A stretch of DNA of 64,000 bases. Origin: Chthonomonas sp. UBA2017. GTDB taxonomy: Bacteria > Armatimonadota > Fimbriimonadia > Fimbriimonadales > Fimbriimonadaceae. The stretch lies in NCBI GenBank assembly GCA_002335425.1, contig DDCB01000036.1:83495-147494 (forward strand), in the 5' to 3' direction. A program made the position numbers and the translations under genes. Below are positions 47,636-56,767 of this stretch, piece by piece. How positions within the stretch are numbered: the stretch's first letter is position 1; every line of letters begins with the position of its first letter. The notes under the pieces are model-generated. The model saw only the letters and a program-made list of their open reading frames with translations, was not told the origin of the DNA and made no database searches.

Positions 47636-48208
47636 CTATTTCTTGCTGACGCGCTCAAGATACGAATCGGTTCGGGTATCGACCTTGACGATGTCGCCCA
47701 CGTTAATGTGATACGGCACGTTGATGGTGGCCCCAGTCTCTAGCTTGGCGGGCTTGGTCGAGCTTCCGCTCACCGTATCGCCCTTGTATCCCGGATCGGT
47801 CTCGGCAATTTCAAGCTCAACGAAGTTCGGCAGGTCGTAGCCTAAGACCGCGCCATCGACCACCAGAGCCTGGATCTCCATCTCTTCTTTGAGATACTTC
47901 GCTTGCGAACCGATCTCAGCTTCGGGCACGGGCTCTTGCTCGTAGGTGTCGAGGTCCATGAGCACCACCTCGTCCCCTTGGCGATAGAGAAACTGCTTTT
48001 TGACCTTCTCCATAAAGGCCTGATCGACCTTTTCTCCGGCTCGGAAGGTCTTTTCGATGGTCGAGCCCGACTTCAATCTCTTGAGCTTTGTCCGGACAAA
48101 GGCCCCACCCTTCCCCGGCTTGACATGCTGAAACTCGATGATCGAACAGACTTCGCCGTCGAGATAGATCGCCATTCCATTCTTGAAATCGCTGGTATCA
48201 ATCGCCAC
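47636..48208 (-). CDS. efp: Translation elongation factor P
   Basis: EF-P helps ribosomes form bonds at polyproline stretches. The 190-residue protein has the KOW-like first domain with the modification-loop Lys in HVKPGKGGAFVRTKLK (Lys about 33), an OB domain, and the C-terminal signature GATINVPYHINVGDIVKVDT. The GTG at 48208 is chosen because AGGAGAG sits about seven bases upstream; a TTG two codons earlier is possible. No epmA/epmB or earP is in the window, so the kind of modification cannot be told. Confidence 0.95.
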   Translation of the reverse strand: MAIDTSDFKNGMAIYLDGEVCSIIEFQHVKPGKGGAFVRTKLKRLKSGSTIEKTFRAGEKVDQAFMEKVKKQFLYRQGDEVVLMDLDTYEQEPVPEAEIGSQAKYLKEEMEIQALVVDGAVLGYDLPNFVELEIAETDPGYKGDTVSGSSTKPAKLETGATINVPYHINVGDIVKVDTRTDSYLERVSKK

Positions 48209-48295
48209 CCACAAACTCTCCTTGATCCGCCTCGGGATCGCAACTCAAAAGGTACCCGATCAGGCCGGTTGCCGAGCTATGCCAAAATAGCTCCC

Positions 48296-49036
48296 ATGGC
48301 CGGTCACTCCAAATGGAAGAACATTCGGATTCGCAAAGGGAAACAGGACGCGCTGCGAGGCAAGCTGTTCACCAAGCTCTCGCGGGAGATCATCGTCGCG
48401 GCTCGTTCAGGCGGGGGTGATCCCGCGACCAACAGTCGCCTTCGGGTCGCGGTGGAAAAAGCTCGGGAGGAGTCGCTGCCCAAGGAGAACATCGAACGAG
48501 CGATTAAGCGCGGCACAGGCGAAATCGAAGGGGTCAACTACGAAGAACTCGTCTATGAAGGATATGGTCCCGGCGGCTCCGCGGTGATGGTGGAGGTCTT
48601 TACCGAAAACAAAAACCGCACGGTCGCCGACCTTCGGCACGCCTTCACCAAGTGCGGTGGAAACCTTTCTGAAAACGGCTCGGTGAGCTGGCAATTCAAG
48701 CATGTCGGCCAAATCACCTTGAAAAAGGAAGGGCTCGACGAAGAAGCGGTCACGTTAGACGCTCTGGACGCCGGTGCGGAGGACGTTCAGTTCGATGAAG
48801 AGTTCTGCTATGTAGAAACTGCCATCGAAAACCTTCACACAGCAAACGATGCCCTCGAAAAGAAGGGGTATCGGGGCGAAGAGGTCGGACTCATTCGACA
48901 AGCCACGAACTGGGCGACTCCCGAGGCCGAAGACTTCCCGAAAATTCTGAAACTTCTCGACATGCTCGAAGACCTGGACGACGTGAAGGAGACCTTTATC
49001 AACGTCGAAATTCCGGATGAGATGATGGAGGAGTGA
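48296..49036 (+). CDS. yebC: YebC/PmpR-family protein
   Basis: The 246-residue protein starts with the family signature AGHSKWKNIRIRKGKQDALR and continues with FTKLSREIIVAARSGGGDPA, PKENIERAIKRGTGE, YEGYGPGGSAVMVE and LRHAFTKCGGNLSENGSVSW. Family members are described as transcriptional regulators and, more recently, as ribosome-associated factors that relieve stalling at proline-rich stretches, which would suit the nearby divergent efp. The start ATG is fixed by the conserved first residues. The acidic tail (EIPDEMMEE) is typical. Confidence 0.95.
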   Translation: MAGHSKWKNIRIRKGKQDALRGKLFTKLSREIIVAARSGGGDPATNSRLRVAVEKAREESLPKENIERAIKRGTGEIEGVNYEELVYEGYGPGGSAVMVEVFTENKNRTVADLRHAFTKCGGNLSENGSVSWQFKHVGQITLKKEGLDEEAVTLDALDAGAEDVQFDEEFCYVETAIENLHTANDALEKKGYRGEEVGLIRQATNWATPEAEDFPKILKLLDMLEDLDDVKETFINVEIPDEMMEE

Positions 49037-49091
49037 CGGCTCGGCATCGACCCATCGCGTGATTTTGTCTAAGAAAACGTAGAATTCTTTT

Positions 49092-50219
49092 ATGCAACCA
49101 AGACCAAAAGTTCAGGGACCGGCGACACTCTCGCGAATCCCAGGGGTGGTGTTGGTCTTGGTTGCGTTGAACTTGGTGGGGGCAATCGTCTTGGTCCTCA
49201 GGCCCGAGATGGCTCTCGAACAGGGGTTCTACCCCCATGCCCCCAGCCTGAGCGCGGCTTTGGTTGCGATGTTCTTGCATTTCAACCTGTTTCACTTGCT
49301 GGGCAACATGCTGTTTCTGGCATCGGTCGGGCCGGCAGTGGAACGAGGGACCACTTGGTGGAAGTTCGCGGTGCTCTACCTCGCGGGCGGGCTCATCGGG
49401 GCCTATAGCCACGCTCTGATGGCCGGAGGTGACGGTCTCTCGAAGCCGCTCCTCGGGGCAAGCGGGGCCATCAGCGCCTGCGTGGGCTATGCCGGGGTTC
49501 GGTTTTTTGGTTCCAAGGTCGAATTTGTCCCCGGTCACAGGCTGACGGTCGGATTTCTGGTCGGGCTGTGGGCGCTACTCCAGGCCATCGGAGTCTGGGT
49601 GCGACTGGGCGAACCGCCCGAGATGGGCGGGACCGCGTTTTTTGCTCATCTAGGTGGTTTCTTGACCGGGGTGTGTTTGAGCTTGCTTTTTCGCGCGAAC
49701 CGGGAGGCATCGGCTGACGGCTCGCGAGCCCTCTTGGGCGACCTGCAAGATCGGTCGCCAGCAGCGGTCTTGGCAGCGGCCCGGGCCCACCTGGAGCAGC
49801 ATCCCCACGATCCCGAGGCGATTCTGCAGGTCGGTCGGAGCTTCGAGCAACTCGGCGACCACGCGGCTGAAGCCGACCATTGGGTGGCCCGTTGGGCGGC
49901 ATTGCCTTCGGGTCAGCGCTGGGAAGCGATCAGCCGACTCGTGCTCTTGGGCCAGATCGAGCGAATCCCCGCCCCGATGCGACTCAGAGTAGCTTCTGAG
50001 CTTAAACTTGAACACAGAGATCTCTCTGAAGCACTTTTGACCTCGATTATCAACGAGCAAGGATCGAATCCCGATTGTCCCGACGCATTGTTTCAGTTGG
50101 CGGCATTGCGCGAAGCCAGTCAGCCCGAACAGGCTCGCCAGCTCGCCGAACGGCTCCTTCGCGACTTCCCCGTTCACCCGGCGACCGAGATGGCGCGGGC
50201 CCGAGGGTTGCTCGGTTGA
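49092..50219 (+). CDS. Rhomboid-family intramembrane serine protease with TPR-like C terminus
   Basis: The 375-residue protein has six membrane helices (residues about 15-205). Catalytic motifs are LGASGAISACVGY with the nucleophilic Ser (about 125) and FFAHLGGFLTG with His (about 186); HFNLFHLLGNMLFL is the conserved first-loop motif. Residues 215-375 form a helical TPR-like region (AARAHLEQHPHDPEAILQVG) facing the cytosol, probably for partner binding. It cuts membrane substrates that are unknown. Its TGA overlaps the start of the next gene. Confidence 0.9.
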   Translation: MQPRPKVQGPATLSRIPGVVLVLVALNLVGAIVLVLRPEMALEQGFYPHAPSLSAALVAMFLHFNLFHLLGNMLFLASVGPAVERGTTWWKFAVLYLAGGLIGAYSHALMAGGDGLSKPLLGASGAISACVGYAGVRFFGSKVEFVPGHRLTVGFLVGLWALLQAIGVWVRLGEPPEMGGTAFFAHLGGFLTGVCLSLLFRANREASADGSRALLGDLQDRSPAAVLAAARAHLEQHPHDPEAILQVGRSFEQLGDHAAEADHWVARWAALPSGQRWEAISRLVLLGQIERIPAPMRLRVASELKLEHRDLSEALLTSIINEQGSNPDCPDALFQLAALREASQPEQARQLAERLLRDFPVHPATEMARARGLLG

Positions 50220-50893
50220 AAAAGCTCTGGAAAGCCATTCGGTCCCGCCTTTTTACGGCTCAAGTGGTGAGCTTCCCGATCTACTGTCTCGCCAGCGCGA
50301 TCGGCCGGAGCCTGAAGATTCAAGAAGTCGGTCGGGCTCCGGTCGACGAACTCACTTGCGGCAAGATCATGGCCGGTTGGCATGGGCGGACCTTTATCGC
50401 CGCCACTGCGTTTCGCGGAGAGGGGGTCTGGACGATCATCTCACGCTCCCGAGACGGGGAGATTCAAAACCGAATCTTTGCCCGATTTGGGTTCAACATC
50501 ATCCGAGGCAGCTCAGGGCGCGAAGGGATTCGAGCGGCTCTGGAGTCGATCAAGGCCTTGCGCAGCGGAGCGACCATGGCCTTCACCCCGGACGGCCCGC
50601 GCGGGCCGAGCGGGGTGATTCAAGAGGGGATCTTGATGATGGCCCAGCGGTCCGGTGCGGCCCTGGTGCCGGTTGGAGTTTCCGCCCGCCGGCGATGGCT
50701 TGCACGATCATGGGACCGATATCTCATTCCAAAGCCCGGCTCCGAGGCGGTCATGATCTACGGCGCGCCGATCTGGATTCCCGCGGACGCCACCCCAAAC
50801 CAGGTTCAGTCGCTCCGGCAGCACCTTCAAGACGAAATGCACCGACTGGAGGCCGAAGCCGAGGCGCTGATGGGGCATTCGGTGACCGCGTAG
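50216..50893 (+). CDS. DUF374 / lysophospholipid acyltransferase-like protein
   Basis: The 225-residue protein belongs to the DUF374 group of the lyso-acyltransferase clan. Motifs are MAGWHGRTFIAATAF (active-site His), IISRSRDGEIQNRIFARFG, IRGSSGREGIRAALESIKAL, and FTPDGPRGPSGVIQEGILMM. It likely acylates a lipid A or other glycolipid precursor at the inner membrane. I chose the TTG at 50216, which overlaps the rhomboid stop (TTGA), because no ATG begins the family-typical N-terminal helix. Start codon is therefore less certain. Confidence 0.82.
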   Translation: MKKLWKAIRSRLFTAQVVSFPIYCLASAIGRSLKIQEVGRAPVDELTCGKIMAGWHGRTFIAATAFRGEGVWTIISRSRDGEIQNRIFARFGFNIIRGSSGREGIRAALESIKALRSGATMAFTPDGPRGPSGVIQEGILMMAQRSGAALVPVGVSARRRWLARSWDRYLIPKPGSEAVMIYGAPIWIPADATPNQVQSLRQHLQDEMHRLEAEAEALMGHSVTA

Positions 50894-50904
50894 AACCCAG
50901 CACG

Positions 50905-51372
50905 ATGCCGGTGAAGGTCTTTGAGTCGCTTCTGAACGCTTCCGTCGAGGAGGTTTGGGCGTTTCACGGGAGCGTCGAGGCGTTGAAAGCTCTGACGCCG
51001 CCGAACCAGAATGTGACCATCGTCGGCCCAGAGACGGCGGTCCGAAACGGGGCCTTGCACCAGTTGCGGGTGGTCCGGGGCCTCCTTCCCCTTCATTGGC
51101 ACGCCCGCATCAGCGAGGTCGAACCGCCGAACAGGTTCGTGGACACCGCCGAGCGGTCCCCTTTTCGGCGATGGCGGCACACTCACGAGTTCTTGCCGGC
51201 GCCTGGGGGAGCGACGCTGCTGCGCGACACCGTCGACTACGAGCTCCCGATGGGTCCGCTGGGGAGACTGATTGACCGGCTCTGGGCCAGCCGCGACATT
51301 GATCGGCTCTTTGCCTTTCGGCACCAGGCGACGCAACGCGCGCTCAGCGCAAATGCTCGAACGCCTGACTGA
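50905..51372 (+). CDS. SRPBCC (START-like) family protein
   Basis: The 155-residue protein is a polyketide-cyclase/START-like domain: FESLLNASVEEVWAFHGSVE at the start, LHWHARISEVEPPNRFVDTA in the middle and TLLRDTVDYELPMGPLGRLID near the end, the typical order for ligand-binding SRPBCC proteins such as cell-division-inhibitor-like lipid-binding proteins. Ligand unknown. It lies 11 bases after the acyltransferase gene and overlaps the convergent PLP-enzyme gene by 29 bases. Confidence 0.85.
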   Translation: MPVKVFESLLNASVEEVWAFHGSVEALKALTPPNQNVTIVGPETAVRNGALHQLRVVRGLLPLHWHARISEVEPPNRFVDTAERSPFRRWRHTHEFLPAPGGATLLRDTVDYELPMGPLGRLIDRLWASRDIDRLFAFRHQATQRALSANARTPD

Positions 51373-52516
51373 GGTCGGCTTCGAGGTCCTCAGGGTTTTC
51401 GAGCCCGACGTACAGTCGAATGATCCATCGGGGCTCATTCCAGCCCATCGGCTGCATCGGAATCGGCACGCAAAGACTCTCGAAGCCACCCCAGCTCACG
51501 CCGAGCTGGAATAGGTGGAGCGCATCCGCGAAGGCCCGAATCTTGGCCTCCTCTTGGCAGACCGGTTCGAAGCTCAGGAGGCTGCTCGACCCTCGCATCT
51601 GCGACGTCGCGAGCTCGCGTTGGGGATGATCGGCGTCGCCCGCGTGGAAAACCCGTGCGACCTCCGAGCGACTGCCCAGCCAAGCCGCCATTCGATGACC
51701 AGCCGATTCGGCATAGCGCATCCGTAGCGCTAAAGTCCGCATCCCGCGGATCAAAAGCCAGGCCGGAAACGGCGCCATCCCGCCGCCCAACAAAGAAATC
51801 TCGTTCATCAGGAGCTTGGTCATGCGTTCATGCGAGCAAGCCAGCGCCCCCGCGACGACGTCGCTGTGTCCACCCAGATACTTGGTGGCTGAATGCACGA
51901 CCATATCAACTCCCATCTCGGCTGGATTCTGGAAATAGGGCGAACAGTACGAATTATCCGTGACGGTTGTGATTCCCTTTTCCTGAGCAAACTGTGTGAC
52001 TCTTCGAAAATCTTGAAATTTGAAAAGAAGGCTACTGGGAGACTCCAGGTAGATCAGCGAAGTCTCAGGTAAACATGCATCCAGAATCTCTTCGGTGCAA
52101 CTTCCTTCCACATAAGTATGCCGCACTCCAAACTTTGGCAAGTAATCTTGAATAAACTGCTTCGTCGGCCCATACGCGGTGTCGACACAAACGACGTGAC
52201 TACCCTGCGCCACAGAGCTCATGATCGCTGCACTGATAGCGGCCATGCCTGAACCAAAAACCTTGGCAGCTTCAGTCTTTTCGAGCGCGGCGATCTTCTC
52301 TTCGGCGATCTCTAAAGTTGGGTTACTGACCCGGCTGTAGTTGTGCTTTCTCTGCGTGGGATCTTCGAGGGAAAATGAGTTTTGAAAAGACCACGTATCT
52401 TCAAAGACGAAGAGGCTATTTTGGAAAATAGGAGGCACCACTGCACCCTCGGGCTTATTCTCCTCGCCCCAGTGCTGCAAGATGGTCTCTGGATGAGATT
52501 GCGGATCAAGAGCCAC
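51344..52516 (-). CDS. Cys/Met metabolism PLP-dependent enzyme (cystathionine synthase/lyase type)
   Basis: The 390-residue protein has the fold-type I markers of the MetB/MetC family: AVVPPIFQNSLFVFED, YSRVSNPTLEIAEEKIAALE, GSGMAAISAAIMSS, DNSYCSPYFQNPAEMGVDMV and the PLP-Lys motif HSATKYLGGHSDVVAG. Whether it makes cystathionine (MetB), splits it (MetC/CGL) or acts on methionine cannot be decided. The GTG at 52516 is chosen because a GGGAGAGG ribosome site sits nine bases upstream; an earlier TTG at 52567 would overlap pruA. It is 4 bases downstream of pruA, suggesting amino-acid catabolism as context. Confidence 0.9.
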   Translation of the reverse strand: MALDPQSHPETILQHWGEENKPEGAVVPPIFQNSLFVFEDTWSFQNSFSLEDPTQRKHNYSRVSNPTLEIAEEKIAALEKTEAAKVFGSGMAAISAAIMSSVAQGSHVVCVDTAYGPTKQFIQDYLPKFGVRHTYVEGSCTEEILDACLPETSLIYLESPSSLLFKFQDFRRVTQFAQEKGITTVTDNSYCSPYFQNPAEMGVDMVVHSATKYLGGHSDVVAGALACSHERMTKLLMNEISLLGGGMAPFPAWLLIRGMRTLALRMRYAESAGHRMAAWLGSRSEVARVFHAGDADHPQRELATSQMRGSSSLLSFEPVCQEEAKIRAFADALHLFQLGVSWGGFESLCVPIPMQPMGWNEPRWIIRLYVGLENPEDLEADLSQAFEHLR

Positions 52517-52520
52517 TCGA

Positions 52521-54152
52521 TTAGGCCTCTCCCATAAATGGATAGCGATATTCGGTGGGAGGGACAAAAGTCTCTTTGATCGTCCGAGCGCTGAGCCATC
52601 GATAGAGGTTCAGCATGGAACCCGCCTTGTCGTTGGTGCCACTTCCGCGCGCCCCTCCGAAGGGCTGCTGGCCGACCACCGCGCCCGTGGGCTTGTCATT
52701 GATGTAAAAGTTCCCCGCCGAGTGACGCAGCCGCTCGGTGGCTCGGTCCACAGCGGCTCGATCTTGGCTAATGACGGCTCCCGTCAAGGCATAAGGGCTG
52801 GTCGAATCGACGAGATCGAGCGCCCCTTCGAAGTCGTTTTCGTCATAGACGTAAACCGTGAGAACCGGCCCAAAAATTTCTTCGCACATCGTCCGATATT
52901 TCGGATTTGAGGCCTCGATCACCGTTGGCTCAATAAAATATCCTTTCGACTTATTGGACCCACCTCCGACCAAAATCGTGGCCTCGGGATCTTGATGCGC
53001 TTGCTGAAGATATTGTGTGATCGAATCGAAACTCTTTTCATCAATCACCGCGTTCACAAAGTTTGAAAAGTCTTCGGTCGTCCCGACTTTGAAACTCTTA
53101 ACTCCATCGATCAGGAGTCGCTTGATTTCGGCGGCAAGATTGCTCGGCAAATAGGCCCGAGATGCGGCGGAACACTTTTGGCCTTGATATTCAAAAGCTC
53201 CTCGCAAGAGCGCTGTGGCCACCACCTGGGGATCGGCAGATTTGTGGACCAAAACAAAGTCCTTGCCGCCCGTTTCCCCGACAATTCGAGGATACGAGCG
53301 GTACGTGGCAATGTTCTCGCCGATCGTCTTCCACATGCGATTGAAAGTGCCCGTGGAGCCTGTAAAGTGGACGCCTGCGAAGTCTGGGTGAGAAAAACAG
53401 GTGTCTCCCACCGTTGGCCCATCAACGAAAACAAGATTGATGACGCCTGGTGGCAGGCCCGCTTCCTGCAAAATTTTCATGAACATCTGGGCGCTGTAAA
53501 CTTGTGTATTTGCGGGCTTCCAAACAACGACATTTCCGCACATAGCCGGTGCGGTGGGCAGGTTGCCCCCAATGGCAGTGAAATTGAACGGCGTGACTGC
53601 CAAAACAAAGCCTTCGAGGGCGCGGTATTCCATGCGATTATGCATGCCCGGACCGCTAACCGGTTGTTGACGATAAATCTCACTCAAAAAGTGGACATTA
53701 AATCGCAAAAAGTCAATGATTTCGCACGCGCTATCGATTTCGGCTTGATAGACATTCTTGCTTTGCCCGAGCATTGTTGTGCCATTCATATAGGGGCGAT
53801 ACTTGGTGGCGATCAAGTCGGCAGCGCGCAAGAAGATGTTGGCACGATTCTCATAGCTCATCGCCTCCCAATCGGCTTTTGCCCGCAGAGCAGCGTCGAT
53901 GGCGCTTTGCACGTAAGTTCGGTCGCCGACATGAAACTGGCCCAGCGTGTGCGCCAATTCATGCGGCGGATGGATGGGCGAAGTCTGGCCCGTTCGGACT
54001 TCTTGCCCGTTGATGATCATCGGGATATCGAGGGTCGTCGATTTCAGTTCGGCCAATACGGCCTTCTGGCGAGCCCTCTCTGGGCTGCCGGGGGCGTAGC
54101 TGAGGACAGGTTCATTGGCCGGGAGTGGGATCGAAGGGGTGCCGAAACTCAT
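52521..54152 (-). CDS. pruA: L-glutamate gamma-semialdehyde (1-pyrroline-5-carboxylate) dehydrogenase
   Basis: PruA oxidises the product of proline oxidation to glutamate with NAD+. The 543-residue aldehyde dehydrogenase shows VLAVTPFNFTAIGGNLPTAP, VVWKPANTQVYSAQMFMKIL, VHFTGSTGTFNRMWKTIG, the catalytic Glu in RIVGETGGKDFV and Cys in FEYQGQKCSAASRAYLP, and the C-terminal INDKPTGAVVGQQPFGGARG. These, with N-terminal PMIINGQEVRTGQ, match the mammalian-type P5C dehydrogenase. The ATG at 54152 is the first family-like start. No proline dehydrogenase gene is in the window. Confidence 0.95.
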   Translation of the reverse strand: MSFGTPSIPLPANEPVLSYAPGSPERARQKAVLAELKSTTLDIPMIINGQEVRTGQTSPIHPPHELAHTLGQFHVGDRTYVQSAIDAALRAKADWEAMSYENRANIFLRAADLIATKYRPYMNGTTMLGQSKNVYQAEIDSACEIIDFLRFNVHFLSEIYRQQPVSGPGMHNRMEYRALEGFVLAVTPFNFTAIGGNLPTAPAMCGNVVVWKPANTQVYSAQMFMKILQEAGLPPGVINLVFVDGPTVGDTCFSHPDFAGVHFTGSTGTFNRMWKTIGENIATYRSYPRIVGETGGKDFVLVHKSADPQVVATALLRGAFEYQGQKCSAASRAYLPSNLAAEIKRLLIDGVKSFKVGTTEDFSNFVNAVIDEKSFDSITQYLQQAHQDPEATILVGGGSNKSKGYFIEPTVIEASNPKYRTMCEEIFGPVLTVYVYDENDFEGALDLVDSTSPYALTGAVISQDRAAVDRATERLRHSAGNFYINDKPTGAVVGQQPFGGARGSGTNDKAGSMLNLYRWLSARTIKETFVPPTEYRYPFMGEA

Positions 54153-54349
54153 GGCTACGAGTTTACCGAACTGCGGATGAGCGAGGGCGCCCTTCGGGCG
54201 GACTCGCGGATCGGGACCGCCCTTCGACTCTCCTGAACGCCTTCGGGTTCTTTGCTCAGTCGGAGCCAAGCCATTCTAACGACGGTGGGGCGCTCACCGA
54301 GCGATGCCCGAGCCCTTTAGAATTCCGGGGGCCTGCCAAGAATGCGGGT

Positions 54350-54991
54350 ATGGCACAACTGAAAACGGCTCCCTTCGTCAAAGGCCTACGCGGTCGAACC
54401 GGCAATCTCGTCTTTCGGCAGACTCGATACGGAACTCAGCTTCTGGATCGAGAAGCCGGGCGAGACCCAAAATCTCCCGCCCAGATCGCCGCCCGGGAGC
54501 GGATGGCCCGTGTTGGAGAGGCGTGGCGAAGTCTCAGTTTTGAAGAATCTTCGGCTTGGAATGCCTACGCAGAAGCTTCTGACAAGCCGACGACCGGTCA
54601 GCTGCTCTTCTCAAAGCTCTCGATGCGAATCTTGCACATCAACCCGTCGGCCGATCTGCCCAAGCTCCCGCCCTCCGAAGCGTTTGGCGGCGACCCGATC
54701 GAGGTCTCGGCGTCGATTTCAGGTTCAAAAATCGTCTTCAGTGCAAATCGAGCCCATCGAGGCGGCGTGGTGAGCGAAATCTTGATTCAGCCACTCGCGA
54801 GTCGTCACCGAGCTGCCTATGCAGAAAAATATCGAACCCAAGCTTTCGTCAGCTTTGAGAACCGGCGATTTGAACTGGACGTCCGGCCGGGTTGCTATGC
54901 CCTAGCGGTCCGAACATTGGACTCCCGGACCGGCCAAGCCACCTCGCTTCATGAGCTTGGCCGGGTGGAAGTGATCGCGCAAGCCGCTTAG
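54350..54991 (+). CDS. Hypothetical protein with TPAQ/aW-type motif
   Basis: The 213-residue protein has an N-terminal module KSPAQIAARERMARVGEAWR followed by LSFEESSAWNAYAEASDKP. Similar stretches (pattern P-x-S/T-P-A-Q, then A-W-R-x-L, then W-x-A-Y-A) occur in many uncharacterised bacterial proteins. The rest is beta-rich. No signal peptide or membrane helix. Its stop overlaps the convergent secreted-protein gene by four bases. It follows a 197-base gap after pruA in which I see nothing clear beyond a small G+C-rich dyad near 54190. Function unknown. Confidence 0.72.
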   Translation: MAQLKTAPFVKGLRGRTGNLVFRQTRYGTQLLDREAGRDPKSPAQIAARERMARVGEAWRSLSFEESSAWNAYAEASDKPTTGQLLFSKLSMRILHINPSADLPKLPPSEAFGGDPIEVSASISGSKIVFSANRAHRGGVVSEILIQPLASRHRAAYAEKYRTQAFVSFENRRFELDVRPGCYALAVRTLDSRTGQATSLHELGRVEVIAQAA

Positions 54992-55728
54992 CGGCGCGTG
55001 ATGGAGATCGTCGACTTGATCGTCATGGATTGCGGGCCTTTGGACTTCGATTTCGAGGCCCCACCCATGCCGCTCATGTCCATGACCATGGTCATGTTCA
55101 AGGAGCCACCATCCATGCTTCCGTCGCTCACTCGGGTTCGGAACGTGCCGGTGCCGTTGATCTTCATGCCTTGCTGAGTCCCGTTGATGGTGACGGCGAT
55201 GGTCGCAACGTTGGCGGCAACAGATCTCAGCGTATAGGTCCCGGTCATCTTCATGCTGCCGCCCATTCCGCCGGACATCGCTCCCATATCTACATTTTGA
55301 GTCCACTTTTGACCGATCTTGACCGGACCTTGGGGCAACGATCCGAGGAAGTTCATCTGGCTGGCTCCGCCACCGACAACGTTGCCGCGCGAGTCCATTC
55401 TCATGGTCTGCTCTTGCTTCGGAATTTCGCTCCCCATGAATTTCGAGGGTCCGACGACGGACTTGATGGTTGCGACGCCGTTCTTGACGTCGGTCACCGT
55501 CATCGACATCGGCATCGTCATGTTCATGTTTCCACCCCCGCTCCCTTTGGGCATCGAGCCCGAGGGCATCTGGGTGTTCATGGTCATGTTGTAGCGCATG
55601 GTCTGCCCTTTGGTGAACTTCATTCGCAGAAGGTAGCCTCCGCCTTGTGCGGTGACTTGGGCATCTGCCACTGGGGCCGATCCGATCAAACCGAAGCCCA
55701 CCACCGTGAGCACCAACCACTTTTTCAT
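54988..55728 (-). CDS. Secreted Met/Gly-rich protein (DUF6263-like)
   Basis: The 246-residue protein has a signal peptide (KKWLVLTVVGFGLIGSAPV, ending ADAQ) and a mature part starting YLLRMKFTKGQTMRYNMTMN, a strand pattern seen in secreted DUF6263-type proteins that measure K-G-x-x-x-x-Y repeats. Met-rich runs such as GGNMNMTMPMSMTV and SGGMGGSMKMTGTYT are unusual and could bind copper or be structural. C-terminal GPQSMTIKSTISITRR. Family assignment is tentative. Confidence 0.72.
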   Translation of the reverse strand: MKKWLVLTVVGFGLIGSAPVADAQVTAQGGGYLLRMKFTKGQTMRYNMTMNTQMPSGSMPKGSGGGNMNMTMPMSMTVTDVKNGVATIKSVVGPSKFMGSEIPKQEQTMRMDSRGNVVGGGASQMNFLGSLPQGPVKIGQKWTQNVDMGAMSGGMGGSMKMTGTYTLRSVAANVATIAVTINGTQQGMKINGTGTFRTRVSDGSMDGGSLNMTMVMDMSGMGGASKSKSKGPQSMTIKSTISITRR

Positions 55729-55828
55729 ACTGATATTCTTTCTCCGTGATTCAGAAGCGCGCTCCTGGTGTGGAGCGCGCTTGTTGCTTATCCTTACGTC
55801 GGACCTTTGAGGAAGGATTCCCGAAGGC

Positions 55829-56689
55829 TCACTTGCCGTTGATTTGGACCATCTCGATTTCGAACAGCAAGATCGAATTGGCGGGAATCTCTCCCCGATC
55901 TTGCGCTCCATAGGCGATGCCGGGGGCGATCCACAGCTTTCGGGTCTCGCCGCGCTTCGTGCCGACCACGCCGGCATCCCATCCTGCGATCACTTGACCT
56001 TGTCCCAACGTGAATTCGAACGGCTTGCCACGATCCTTCGAGCTATCAAATTTGCGGCCATTGACGAGCCAACCGGTGTAGTGAACAGCGACCTTGTCGC
56101 CCGTCTTGGCTCCTTCGCCCTTTCCGGGCTTGACGATCGTCTTTTCCCAAACGTTCTCCTCGCCCTTTTTGACGAGGTCCAAGAGTTTGATTTCAAAGAC
56201 GAGGGTCGATCCCGGGGGAATGCCGGTCGTGCCCTTGTCACCATAGCCGAGCTCAGGTGGGATGGTGAGCTTTCTGGTTCCGCCCTTTTTCATCCCGACA
56301 AGGCCCTTCTCCCAGCCTTCGATCACCTGCCCGGCCCCGATGCGGACCGTAAACGGAGGGGCTCCTTCCTTGTCATTGGAATCAAAGACCGTGCCCGAGG
56401 TGAGCCGCCCGGTGTAAATCACATAGGCCAAGTCCCCATCGGCGAGTGACTGTTTGCCGACCCCCGGCTTGGTGTCTTCGATTTTGAGCTGGGTCGTCGA
56501 CGCAGAGGCGTTGGGCTTAGGTGGCTCCGGTTGAGAGACCGTTTCCGGAGTCGCCGGTTCCGGTTTCGGAGCCTCGGTGCTCGCCGTGTTGGTCGGAGGG
56601 GTCGTGCTGGAGGACGGGGCGTCCGCTTTTGGCGAGCAACCGGCCAGCGCAACGCAAGCGACGAGGCTAAGGAGGAGCCATCGATTCAT
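55829..56689 (-). CDS. Lipoprotein with two FKBP-type peptidyl-prolyl isomerase domains
   Basis: The 286-residue protein has a lipoprotein signal (LLLSLVACVALAGC), a Pro/Thr/Ala-rich tether (about 22-65), then two FKBP domains. The first (about 70-175) has LAYVIYTGRLTSGTVFDSN, IEGWEKGLVGMKKGGTRKL and IPPELGYGDKGTTGIPPGST; the second (about 180-285) has VAVHYTGWLVNGRKFDSSKD, VIAGWDAGVVGTKRGETRKL and IAPGIAYGAQDRGEIPANS. Both keep the Tyr, Phe-Asp and Trp residues of active FKBPs. It would help fold proteins in the periplasm. It is divergent from the beta-propeller gene. Confidence 0.93.
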   Translation of the reverse strand: MNRWLLLSLVACVALAGCSPKADAPSSSTTPPTNTASTEAPKPEPATPETVSQPEPPKPNASASTTQLKIEDTKPGVGKQSLADGDLAYVIYTGRLTSGTVFDSNDKEGAPPFTVRIGAGQVIEGWEKGLVGMKKGGTRKLTIPPELGYGDKGTTGIPPGSTLVFEIKLLDLVKKGEENVWEKTIVKPGKGEGAKTGDKVAVHYTGWLVNGRKFDSSKDRGKPFEFTLGQGQVIAGWDAGVVGTKRGETRKLWIAPGIAYGAQDRGEIPANSILLFEIEMVQINGK

Positions 56690-56767
56690 GACATTAATTT
56701 ACCTCTTCATCGGGGTCCAGTTCAGCCTGCAACAAGGTCGAAGGCTCGGGGTAGGCTGAGGTTTCTT

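Noticed and set aside
47903..48295. Upstream extension of the yebC frame
   Set aside because: It overlaps efp on the other strand and lacks family similarity; YebC proteins start at AGHSKW.
53178..54236. 352-codon plus-strand frame over pruA
   Set aside because: pruA on the minus strand has all aldehyde dehydrogenase motifs; the plus-strand frame has no recognisable features.
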